Assembly (NCBI RefSeq): GCF_039555335.1 | Contig: NC_092628.1 | Coordinates: 74,650,713 to 74,714,712 of the forward strand | Length of the DNA: 64,000 nt | From: Amphiura filiformis | Lineage: Eukaryota > Echinodermata > Ophiuroidea > Amphilepidida > Amphiuridae | Direction: 5' to 3' | Position numbers and translations under genes: made by a program | Notes under the pieces: generated by a model | Databases searched by the model: none | What the model saw: the letters and a program-made list of their open reading frames with translations, nothing else | Told to the model about the DNA's origin: nothing | Shown here: one piece after another, positions 1 to 13,000 of the stretch | How positions within the stretch are numbered: the first letter of the stretch is position 1 | How the letters are laid out: each line of letters begins with the position of its first letter

Positions 1-1028
1 CTTTTTGTTCATTCTTTTCTTTTTGACACATTGGATTAACATTTTTGAGCAGAAATTGAGAGAATATCAAACTAGACAATATTTTACAAATTGGAACTTT
101 TTCACAACTGCTTTGTCAAATTCAGTTAACTTTCCCATTCACTGCAACAGCAACCTTTACTCCAATTTCAGAGGGAGGGTGAAGAAATAGCCATAGAATA
201 GCCTGTATGACAATACCACAATCGATAAAATTTGTGGCTTTTCAGTGTTTTATGCTGTGATCAGTTTTCATGTCTGTATTTATGCATCATGATAAATTGT
301 ACAAGTTAGCAATTTGGCCTTTGATATACATATTGCATAAGATTACACTGAATGCCAAAACTTGTTCATTTTTCAGGAACTCATTTTTCATTGGTATTGT
401 TATCCTCTATTAGCCATATCTACATTAATTTTTGCTTATACAATTTATGTTCATACTTGTTTGCTTAAATGGTTTCAGACCCAATTTAATAAGACTTTTT
501 TGGTGGGCTGGGGTTGGGTTACAACTTTTGTAGACATGTTGGGGAGCCTTTAATTAAATTCCACTCTAATATGTGACACGATCTGGTCCATGGGGCCAAA
601 GGCGGCAGATTTGAAACTGAGTTAAAGGTAAAAATATGGAGTAAAAAACCAATAAAATACCGGTACATAAGAAAATAAACATAAAAAATTCATAACTTTA
701 AAGCCAAGTATGCTAGACATTTGATGTTTTCAGTAAATGATATCCTTATAATGTAATAATTACAGTAACTCAATTTTCAAACATACCTCCTTTTGGCCCC
801 CATGGACCAGATCGTGTCAAATATTGGGAATAGGAGTTGTGTATTGAAAATGTATTTTTTTATTTATATGATGTACAATTTGTTTAGCCACTCTATTTGT
901 GGACCTTGTAGTTGGATTCTATGCAAAATGATTAGTATTATCATTGTCATCACATTTTTTAAACAAAATTGATGGAAGATTGTAAAGTGTTTATAAATAG
1001 CCATTATTTTTTGTTTTTAATCCTGCAG
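1..1028 (+). other. Intronic sequence upstream of first visible SLC44A1 exon
   Basis: I see no coding exon in this stretch. It ends in an acceptor (CAG at 1026-1028) and is read as intron, because the transporter exon at 1029 begins mid-codon. The first exons of the family (N-terminal cytosolic tail, first membrane helix, start of the first extracellular loop) must lie left of the window. The short open frames here, such as those at 5-190 and 362-553, do not resemble the transporter. The only structured element is the inverted-repeat element at 573-819. Confidence 0.6.
573..819. mobile_element. MITE-like inverted-repeat element, family A, copy 1
   Basis: The ends are inverted copies of about 30 bp: GTGACACGATCTGGTCCATG on the left and its complement on the right, continuing into a GGCC-rich block. 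The AT-rich interior of about 190 bp has no ORF. The flanking AATAT on both sides is a candidate 5-bp target duplication. A second copy in opposite orientation is at 8644-8894, in another intron of the same gene. This looks like a non-autonomous DNA transposon; the superfamily is unknown. Confidence 0.7.
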
Positions 1029-4000
1029 TCGTGTGTTTTTTATGGACATCCGTGATCCAGTACGCTCCATGGAGATATGTGTGAGTCAATGTCCAGATGA
1101 GATGCTCAATACTAATGAAGAAGTCAAAGACTTTGCCACTGAAACTGGCTCAAGACTTTGTCGTTATGATATAGATACTAGCGAATATCCAACAGCAGAC
1201 CAAGGTTTGGATGGACCTTGTCCTGAAGTTGTTTATGAAAGGTATGAAAGCAAAAATCTGATATATAAGACTCGTTATTGACATATTTTGCATCAAAAGC
1301 ATTATTATTAGCAGTTAGCATATTACTGCAAAACAGACTTAATCTTTCTTCAGCTTCCAGACCATTAAGGTACCGGGTAACATTCTCTATTTTAAAGTTG
1401 TTATTTTAGCTGTTTTAATTTTTTGACTTGGTCAGCATGCCCTTTTGAATTTAATTCAGAAACTTCAATCTGTACAGCACATTGTAGGATTGGAGCTGGT
1501 AATTCATGGGGCCTCTTTATGAGAACTATATCTCATTTTTGAAACATTATAAACATATTCCAATTCATGTCAAAATTGTAGAACAAACTGTAAAATCAGA
1601 TGCTAAAATATGTTTTTTCCCATGTGTTTTTTTTTCTTCTCGTTTCCCATGCAGCAAAAATATTATCAATCGCTGTGTTCCTGTGCAGTTGGAAGAGTTT
1701 GTACGTGAATTTATTGATAACGTAATTGAGGCATTGAATTCTGCAGAGCTGATTTCTAAAGCTCTAGCTGATGTGTACATGGCAAGATGGGCTATCTTGG
1801 CCATGTGTGTTATTGCATTGGGTAAGTGTCACTTGAAATCAATGGTATAGCCAGGATTTTTTTAGAAGGGGACAAAGTTTAATGCAAATGGTCAATGAAG
1901 GCCTAAAAATCGAAAATATCACATCAGCCATCATTCCACGAGGGGGTGGGGGACAAGATGTTCTACAAGGGCAATGCAGGGTTTGATGTTATCATATTTG
2001 CAGGGTTTGATGTTATCATATTTGCAGGGTATATTAGCACAGCCATTCTCTTTACAATGCACTTTTTTTTTCATTTTCTGATTCTGCGAATTACAGATAG
2101 AGCCTTTAATTTATTACAGGGTTGGAAAAAAAATGAAATTGTGACTGTGACTCTCCTCAGTGACCAAGTTCTTTTTCACTATTTAAATTATCCCTATTTG
2201 TTTACTTTTCAGTTCTTGCCTTCCTAATGGTATTCCTGATTCACATTGTAGCACAGATAGTGGTGTGGTTGATATACATCATATCAGTTGTAGGGTCTAT
2301 TGGTAAGTATCATACAATGGACTGGGACAGTAAGGTTTTTGTGTGTTATTTGCTGCAATTTCAAAGAAGTTAAACCAGAAGAACTCTCACTCCATTATGG
2401 CTTCATGTTACTTTGCCATATTTGATTGTCAATCATGGGGATTCGTAAATGATAATGGTGTCATAATGCATGAGTATTACAATGTTTATGCATTTAGTGT
2501 ATAGCACTTGTTATATGCACCACATAGCTGTCGTCCTGCATCTATCGTCTCATATAACACAGGCGACATCATTATTTCTTGTGTAAAACAACTCGGCTTT
2601 GCCTTGTTGTTTTACTTAAAATAATGATGTCGCCCGTGTTGTATGAGACGATAGATGCACGACATGGGCTAAAACAATACCTTTATTCTCTAATTATAGC
2701 ATAGATAACAAAATGGTTGAATATGAATTGCATATATATTGCCCCTTCAGTAGTATACATTTGTAAGTGTAGCCATTCATTGCAACTGATCTTGCAATTT
2801 ATTTAATAGGGTTTAAATTAATTGCAACTCGATCAAAAGACATTGTATAACAACAGCAATAACATTTAGCCTATTTATTTGATGTTAACTAAAACATCCA
2901 ATCCTAAATTTGTACAATAGATGGGGATATTTGATCAAGATGGGAATGGAGACACATTTTGACTCAACAGAAGAAAAGTCAGCTCTTTAATTGGTAGTAT
3001 TGATAGCTGTCATTAATTGATTGGGCACACATTTTTCATTGCAATTATTATTATTAGTCATATCTATGTTGGATTTTTAGGGTGTGTGCAGATTGTCATC
3101 ATAGATACCGTAAAGATTCACCTCTTGACATAACTGGAATTTTAGGCACAGACTAAAAGTGCTCCGGTAAAAATCCCACCAGCAAATAAGGTCATAGACC
3201 CTTAATTCTTGAGATTTTCAGACGAGGGACCTCTCTGTTTGTATGTGAAATTTACCCATGGCAAAAGAGCCCAATTTTTATGGTATTAGAATTGATTATG
3301 TAACATTATACATGTATTACTCCTTTTGTAGCTGGTACTGTTGCCCTCTGGATAACATGGAAAATGAAGAAAGACATGTTTGAACAATTACCCGAGTTGG
3401 AACAACTTGATGCAGCTTCACGAAATGTCCAAGCTTTCCTCATATATTCTATATTGGCAACAGTGTTTACTGTAAGTATATGTTCTCAATGTACAAAAAT
3501 ATCATACTATATTGTACTAACAAAGAATTTATATCTGTTTAAAAACAAAAACATCCAGGTGCAAATCTGCACGCATTTTTTACAAATTTGCATAAAATTC
3601 ATTCAAGTATTATGGATATCCATCAAATTACTTAAGGCATTATCAGCCATGTTGTTTACATATCTACTTGTAATATATTAAAAACACTGGTATTCTTTCT
3701 TTTCAGGTCATCCTATGCCTTGTCATCTTGGTTATGAGGAAACGCATAGCATTCACTGTTGAGCTATATCATCAAGCAGGGAAAGCGTTATCAGCCATGC
3801 CATTATTACTGATACAACCTGTTTGGACATTCCTCATATTGGCAGTGTTTTTCATCTATGTGGCTGCTGTCTTTGTTTTCATATCTGCAACAGGTAAATT
3901 CTATGACCAATATGGGACCCAATTCACACCTAAGAAATTGCTTCATTCTATGAAGATTCAATGTGGATTAAAGATGGGAGTTTTCCTCCATGTTAATGCA

Positions 4001-7000
4001 TGTCTCTTTATTCAATCATCATTAACTTGAAGATGGAATGAACCTCATTTGATTTGCTTAAGGGCTCAGATAGCAACATTTTCACATATTTGTTGTGTGA
4101 GGAGAGTACAGCAGACATATCAAATTGCATTTTGAAAATAAGGAATGTCCTTCTGATATTAAATAATTTTGATTTTTGTTTTAATTCGTGATACAATTAC
4201 ACATTTTAAGGCAAATAATTACCAATTGATATTTTTGAAATTTAACAGTCCTTTGCAGTAAATTGTATAAATCTAATGATATGTACTTAAAGTGTATGTA
4301 GCTGGGATGAAAAGTCGTCAATCACATGAAAAGTTTGACCTGTCGTATTGAAGATTTAGGTCTTTTGGGGGGAAAATGTTTATCTTCAATATGAAAGGTC
4401 AAATTTTTTAATTGATGGTCAGCTTTATGGTTTCAGACATCTCTGTATGTCCCTTTCATGTATACTTGATTGAACACTTGCTATACTTGCTTGCATGTAT
4501 GTGATGTCATCTCTGTTTGTTTACTTTGGATATTTCATATCATTTTAGGGATGAATTAAAACTTACTAATTACAAAAACAGTTCTCTAATTTCAACAAAT
4601 TCTCTTTATGTAAGGGCCAGAGAGTCACTGCTTATTGTATTATGTATAGCAGCTCAAATATAATTATGCCTCATATTTGTGTAGCCTGAGGATAGCATAA
4701 GCCATCTGAAGAGGATGGGAATTGTTCAAATTTAATTTAAATTGAAAATGAGACCATGTAGGTAACTGGGGATTAATAAAAAAAAACAGTGCAAATAAAA
4801 TTAGTGTAAATTTTGGGTCCTTGTGCTTTTTTTGTTTCTCCATCTAAGGGTAATAGACTATTGGATAACAGCTTGGGTTTTAATTTTTGTTATTTGTTTC
4901 ATAATTAGATGCACCCATGTTGGATTTATCATTATCAGATGCATAAATTATCAAATGATAGAAATTTATTGTGTATTATAGTCTGCAGAAATGTTTGTAC
5001 TTCTTAATTTTGAGCATATTTGATTGTGGTAATTACAATTAATGCACAATTTTTGTTTCTTTTATTCAAAGGTCATCCCACAGTGATGAATGACACAGGA
5101 TATGTGACCTATGACCCTCCTTCACCTGTTAGACATTTTTGGTGGTATCATGCTGTTGGGTTTATCTGGACAGCAGAATTTATTTTGGCATGTCATCAAT
5201 TCGTCATTGCAGCTAGTGTGGCTGATTGGTACTTTACCAGGTAAGCACAGACTTTCAGCATAAAATGTGCAATTTAACTTATCTTGAGTTTCTCAATGTA
5301 CCCGTATGATATGTGCGAGACATCCAATGTTGTAACAGGTACAGGAAACAAAAACCAAATGTGTGATACACCTAATGATGTAATAGGTGTGTTCTGTTGG
5401 TCACTTTTGTTGACCTTCAGTTAGATCAGGACATTATAAAGGAATGGCAATCTCAGTCCTAGACCATAATTCTTTTTATGCAAGTGAACATCTTCAAGAA
5501 TTCAAAAGACTTGCTGCATACATGTAAGCATCAGCAATGAAAGTTGTAGCAAGAAAAGTATCACAGCTTCCATTTTCTTTGTAAATACAAGCGAAATTTC
5601 TAAACATTAAATATTGCTTATGCTCATCTTTCCCACAGAGAAAAGAAGAAATACAGTTCTCCAATCCTGAAAGCCATTGGAAGACTGACTAGCTACCATT
5701 TGGGTTCTATGGTATTTGGTGCATTCATTATTTTACTTGTGAAAATACCCAGAGCTATTCTGCTATACATTCAGTACAAGTAAGTTATTCGCCAGCGAAG
5801 TAGTTACATAACTCCCTGGTAACTGGATCGTGCACCTTTTTGGAATGAATAGTACATGCCATAGACTTTGTGTTGTGATCATTTCGATGATTTCGAACTC
5901 AAAAGCGTGATCCAGTTGACATGGTGATAATCGGATTACATGTAACACTTTCCTGGCAAATTGTTAAGAATTGACAGGATTTGCAAGGTGCCTAATTACC
6001 AAAGGCTGTAAGGCATGCAAAGAGAGAGAGAGAAAAGGAAAAGAAAGACTATATGTCAGGAAAGACGAGACTTGAGCAGCTTTTTGATGTACTATTGGTT
6101 TTTGGTTCACCCTGTTTGTCACTGAAAAAAGAATCAAGTCACATGATGCTACATGGCTTGTTAACAAATGAGATACTGATGTCTCATAACCTTATTCAAT
6201 CAGCTAATCAGTACCTCACTTTTGTGTTCACGCAGTTAAATGTAACCTATTTTTTGTAAAAAAAAATACTGTAGAAGATGATGTAATGATGAAAGTGAGG
6301 AAGTAAATGGGAGAGACTAGAAGAAAGGAATAAGGTTTCAGCAATTAGAATATCTTAAATAACACTAATGCATGTACCATATTTGGCCAAATAGTGTGCA
6401 CTGCCCAGGTGCAAAGTGAGATTTAAATTTCACATTGTATATATTTTTCTTCTGCAGGTTAAAGGACAGTGCAAATGAAGTAGCTAAGTGTGTTTTGAAG
6501 TGTTTATCTTGCTGCCTTTATTGCTTAGAAAAATTCCTGAAATACATCAATGAAAATGCCTACATCATTATAGGTAAGTTAGCAGTAGAAAATGATACCA
6601 AGTGACATTTTGTTTAAGTATCTACATATGTAATGCAATTTACAATTTAACCAGCCAGTTGACTGCAAAGTTATTAGCTGTGTGTGAAACTGTTGTGCAT
6701 GTTTGACTGGCTGACATTTTGAATGTTCATCATTAGGTTTTTAATGCAGCATGCATGGCTGTGTTGTACCCATGCACAGGCACACAGTCATGATCACTAG
6801 TATACTAGGACACTGAGCTATTATGATACTGGCTTTAGATTAATCATGAACTATTTGTCTTTTGCAAACATTTACAGCTATTGAAGGAGGTGGTTTTTGT
6901 AACTCTGCTCGAAAGGTAAGTGCATTGGATATCATGTTTTATTGATGTCTTGACGTGGGGTTAATTTCAGAACAATTGTCCTTTAAGTCATCATCCAAAA

Positions 7001-10000
7001 TTTGTGGATACTCTTTACTGATTGTTACTTTTGCAATAAGTTATAACCCCATTGTGTATTAATTATTACTTACGATGTATCAGTGTTGCTTTATGAAGCA
7101 GACCTTAATGTATCAAAATGTTTTTTGAAGCAGACCATGGTTTTCAAAAAACCCTGGCATTGTATTTTCAATTTACAGCCACTATATCCCTTCCAAATCA
7201 CTTCAAGAAGTTGACCATTTTAGTCAGATATACTGTGAGCTGTTTCTCTTGCCCTTCCAAATCACTTCAAGAAGTTGACCATTTTAAAACCGTCAGTCAG
7301 GTATACTGTGAGCTGTTTCTCTTGCCCAAGATTTTAATTATCATTTACCATTTCCAAACTTCAAACCATGATGTATGAAGAAGACAGCTCAACATTCCAC
7401 ACTCTCCCCCACAGTGTACAGTTTTAAAATGTTATTAAAAGAGAAGAGAAAAAACATCTCAAATAACCTACATTGTCTTTAACCAGATTGTTACATATTC
7501 TCTTTCACAGGCACTTATAATCTTGCTGTCAAACAGTCTGAGAGTGGCAGCCATCAACTGTGTTGGAGACTTTGTCTTGTTCCTTGGCAAGCTTACAGTT
7601 GTAGCATTGACTGCAGTATCAGGATTACTAATCATGGGGGTAAGGATTAGTGTGTGTGGAAGTGCAAGTGTGGGGGTGTGCGAGGATTTGGGTCAGAGTG
7701 GGGTGTGTGTGTGAGACTTTGTTGTATGTGTCTGAAACTGACTATATGTTAGTGTGAGGAGGTGTGTGGGGTGTGTTTGTGCTTATGTATATTTCCATGC
7801 ATTTTATTTAATGTAATTTAACATCAATTTTTATATGGAACATAAGTATTGCATACCGTCACTGGTCAATGAGTGCACTGGGTTTCTCATTATTTTCCGG
7901 TGTGGTCGTTTTCGCTGGGCCAGGAAATCCATAAGGTCATCCAAGGTACATGTATGAATGCACATTAATCAGTACATGTGTCCTATCCTTTACTTTCTGG
8001 TTGGTTTAATTTTTATGCCGGGTATGGTCAAAATTCTAATGCATTAACCAATTCAAGTGGAGAGCCCACTCTAGTCATTTATGTGGCTGATAGCAATGCG
8101 ATTTCTTGATCTTTGCAATTTCCCATTAGATCACCACCTGCTGCTGCACAGTCAATGTCAAAGGTCATACTTTCCATATGTGGCACTGTTCTGGGACTGA
8201 TAATGATTATGAATATTGGTGCTTTTCAATTGTAGCAAGTTCATCTATACCATTTTTCACCCTGATGTGGCAGTGACATCAACACGTTGGGGCAGCTGTT
8301 TCATGTGCATCTATGCTTTAAGGGCGTATGTGTAGTGTACGCCAGCGCTTTGAGCAAACTCTGGCGATTTATAGATGCGCCCAATGAAATGGGCACTGAC
8401 GTCACTGCCACATCAGGGCAAAATATGGTATAAACATTACCACAATGAAAACAATATAAGACACCGATAAAAAATGCTGTTACAAATTTTTAAAAAAACC
8501 TGAAATGCCTGCAGAAATTGCAGCTGAATGCATAAATCAGTATTTATATGTCTTTTAATTAAAGTTCAATGGTTTATTCCTTTTCAATTAACGATTAAAA
8601 AAGAAGAGATCATCTCATCTTTTGTCATTTACATTGTACATATGTGACACGATCTGGTCCATGGGGGCCAAAGGAGGCATTTTTGACAATTGAGTTACTA
8701 TAACTATAACCTTATACAAACATTAGGCTATCATATACTGAAAACACCAAAGGTTTAGCACACTTGGTTCAAAAGTTAATAAGTTTCGAGATGTCTATTT
8801 TCTTATGTATTTTATTGTTCTTTTAGTCCATATTTTTGTCTTTATCTCAATTTCAAATGTGCCGCCTTTGGCCCCCATGGACCAGATTGTGTCACATATA
8901 TCACTTCTATTCAAATGTATTTGATCACATGTGTAATGAAAAGTTGACACTGCAGATTTAGTAAATGTATGCCTGTATTATCATTGTGTTTTGTTCCATG
9001 TGTCATTATGTTATCACAGTTCCAGGATGATCCTCGGTTGATCTTTTATGCCATACCTGTAGGCATTGGCAGTATATTTGCCTACATATTTGCCAGTTGC
9101 TTCTTATCCGTATATGAGGTAGGAGGGTATTATATACCTAGAACTGAAGTGTGGCTGCACATGATGTGTCAAATGTGAATCAGGTATAGATTAACAGAAA
9201 AATTGTTGTAAGATACGGAAGTTAATCAACTGATTTTGATGCATGATGTACTTCAAAGGGTTAAGCTGAAATTGATTGGCTGTGTTTGGTTGCATTTAAA
9301 TATACAGCATTCTACAATGCATGGTTTTAAATTATTCTGATAATTGACAGGGTGTCATTGTTCATGACCTAACCTTGTAGCTTGTTGCTTCAGTGACTTA
9401 ATTATTTAATGACAAGTTAGTTAACACACAAATCTGTAGAAATGAACAAAGGTTACATTTACGTGCCTTACAAAATACTAGACCAAGCAATCAAACGCAC
9501 CATGCCAAATAAGCTTAGACCTTTTGGATAGCACACACTATTGAAGATATTTATCAATAATATAAATACTAACAATTATATTTTACATATTTTCATACTT
9601 AAATTTCTATACCTCTAGCTTGACAAGGACCTCCTGTTTTATGCTGTATCACTATTTCTTGGATGTACATTTGCATACTTAACAGCTTCTGCATTCTTTA
9701 ATGTGTATGAGGTAGGTCAAGGATTAAATGTTGAGTGCGAGTGGCGTTTTTGGTGCCAAAGGTGAGATGTGGCCATTTTGGAATGATGAGCATCATTGTG
9801 CATCTTGTTTATGGCTGACATATTATTGAGCTTTTATGGGAGAATGCATACTTCTCTATTTCTGCATGTCAACCATAAAGGTAAAACATTGTGGTCATTT
9901 TGCTGTGTGCTGAACTGTTTGTGTCCAATCCATGATAGGTGCTGTGTGTTTGTGAAAATCTTCATTGTGCACATTCTCAACCCCCAAAATTGCAGCATTT

Positions 10001-13000
10001 GTGTTTGTGTCAATCAATTTTGGAAGATTCTCCATAGCATTATATATGAGGCTTTTGTAATACAATCAGTGTTCTCTCTGTTAGCTTCCTTGGCTGTTAC
10101 TGAAGGTACTGCAGGAGCACCCATGCTTTTTTCCATGGTTCACCAAAGATGAATGGACAAATTTTCATAGACAGATTTAAGGAAAATTGGTATATCTTAT
10201 GAACACTACGTACCAATCAAGATCTTTACAAAGGAATTTGAAAATCTGGCTGGAAAATGTGTTGGAATGCACAAGTGTAAATTTGCTGTTTGTAAATAAT
10301 AGAGTTTTGATTTATCTTTTGTGTGAATGATTGATGATATTGCTAAATATTGCTTGCTGATTGAAATGAACCTAACCACTTGTCCATTCATCTTCTGAAA
10401 TGAAAGCAGTTTAAATTGGTTTTCACAACAAAATTGGACAACTAAACTAAACTAAAGTTTTTTGATTTGTGACACCGGCATCACATTTTCATCAGAATTG
10501 TGTTCCTTTGATTTTAGTTTCAAAAAGTGTGTCACATATGCACATGCAGGCTGTATCAAAATGATTGGTAACCACCAGTTTCTATGTTTATTGAAACGTC
10601 TGCTTCTTCCAATCTGTGTAGTGGATTAGAATATGCACATCCTATGCTAAATGTGTCATGATGCCCATATCCTATAGGTTACCAGCAGGAATAATAAAAG
10701 TAAATCCTGCTGGCCATCAAAGAATATGAGTTTCCTGGTTTGCATTGTCTAATGCTCCACATTACAAACTTAAGGTAACCTGTTGTATAGCGAGAACCCT
10801 GCTTTTGTTTTATGTGTGTCAACGCAAACATTTGAGATGGATGTCAAAAAAGTAAATTGCTGATGTTGCCTGCTATGCCAACTTGTATGTTAGGTTGAAC
10901 AGGGCAACTTGTTTGGAGTGAAACATTGATATCTGAGATTACGTCTTGATGCCACTCAGAAATATTTTGCATGGTGACAATGGTGCAAGTGCTAAAGCAT
11001 GGGCATGCAACTTGTGATTTGATACAGATAATTTGTGACATGATCAAGGTGAATGAAGTCAGATGTCGCTAATATTGGTTTTGAGATATTGGTAAAAACA
11101 GTGTTCAAATTCTTTTGTTTTATATTGTTTTTAGCCATTGACAAATTGCTCATAACTCGGTAACCAGATGTCCGATTTTGATGGGGTTTGCATCAAATGC
11201 AGCATTCAAACAAAAACTGCCAGAAAATGCTGTTAAAAACTTCTAATTGAAAATTGCCGACATGTGACTCATTCCCCTTGATCATGTCACATTTGTCTTG
11301 CCTTCCAGTTGCAAAACATGCCATCCAAACAGGACACCATGTATAATGCAAACATGGTTTCAAGCTGGTAGTTACCTGATGGTCAGGTGCAGGTGAACTT
11401 TGTCTTGGCAGGTCTGTGTTTGGTATTTTGTTAACATATGTGATGTTACCAAGCAAAATGAGTCAGAAGTCGGAAATTCTAGTTCGTAGAGATGGGAGAA
11501 ATGTGTCAAAATTGCTTTCCAACAAAAGGTGATGGAAACATGGGATTTTCATTGAAGTCAAGTGAAATATTACTAACTAGCGGGAGACCCGCGCTTCGCG
11601 CGGGTCCCCGCTAGTTGAGTAAACGGGAGCGGTTAGTAAACGGGAGTGGTTAGTAAACATGGTAAATGGTGATGATAATCATGGTGTCTTGGTGTAGATT
11701 ATTCCCCGGGATTATTCATCCAGTATAGTAATGATCATGTTAGCTTGGTAATCATATGTTAGCTCCTGTCATATTAAAGAAGCCAAACTTTAAGTGAATA
11801 TCCAGACCTGTGATAATGTTGTTACTCACTCAATCCCTCAGATTTCTTTTGAAACAGCTCGTGACAAAATGGTTGATTTTAACTTTATCCCAACAAACAT
11901 AAAACATGTTAGAAGAGGTTGCTAGAAAACGTTTCAATTTCGGGTTTAAAATATTTTACGTGTTTTGGTATAAAACACGTAAGCAACATGTTTAAAAGTT
12001 GCAGCAATACATTTTAAGCGAGCCTTTGTTGTTAAAAGCTAGGCCTACATTATAGCCAGGATTTATTTGCGGGGCATAGAATTTCCAAAATGTGGACTTT
12101 CAAGTTCCACTAAATTGGGCTCACCCACCCTTAACATTTAACCATTTTGGGCTATACTGAACAGTTGAATGACTCTGTTGGCTACATTTTAACATTCCCT
12201 CTGAAAAGTGGACTTTTTTGCAAATCTGTCACCCAATGACCCCCCTTTTCATCAGCTTACACCCAATGATCCCACCGAAAAAGGCCTTTGCCTTGATCGA
12301 GTTACCAATTCTGAGGGGACAATGGTGCTTCGTGGCCATTCAAAAAGTTAAAGGTGGCGGCAAAAACTTCGAGTGTCCCCCCTTCCCAATTCCTGGATCC
12401 GCCACTGTCTCAGAGAAGCAGTCAGTCGCAGTACACATAAGTAGGCCTACTGGCGGTAAGCCAACATTAAGTGCGTCCATACCATGCGCCGCAATGCGCG
12501 TGAAACCATGGTGCCGTGTATGCAAGAGGTGCGTGACCCGCCACTTACCGCGCGTGTTGGAGACCGCTGGCATTTGACGCGTTTGCTGTCATGACCTGAC
12601 CCATAAGGTTACTGACCTCAACGGCCTAGCAACCGTCAATTTTTTTTGTTATTTCCATAGTGATTGAATAGTTTTGCAAAAATGAACGTCAGATGGTTTA
12701 ATGGCAATATGTACCCGATCAATGTACGAATAAATCAGAGCTGAAAGTGAAAGCATCTCGGAGCCTGCTTCTGGACAAGATTTAGCGACTTCCTTTTATT
12801 TATATAGATAATTAGAAATATAAAAAGATGGTATTAAATTCGACATCAGACTCATTTTACTTGATCACATTACATACACGTATGGTGCTTGGTTTATGCT
12901 CAAAGGCTCTAAATATTCCAAATGTTATCTGTGCAAAAACATAATCCAAAAGTCCACTATTTTGAAGGTTTATTGAATATACATAGGCCCACTATTCTGA

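Noticed and set aside
9118-9620. Both cassettes spliced together as consecutive constitutive exons
   Set aside because: Phase allows it, but it would add one extra helix to a conserved fold and invert the C-terminal topology; the cassettes align with the same family segment.
12218-12577. 119-residue ORF in the SLC44A1 intron
   Set aside because: It is in repeat-like sequence (AGGTGGCGG, GGATCCGCCACTG), with an equally open frame on the other strand and no domain.
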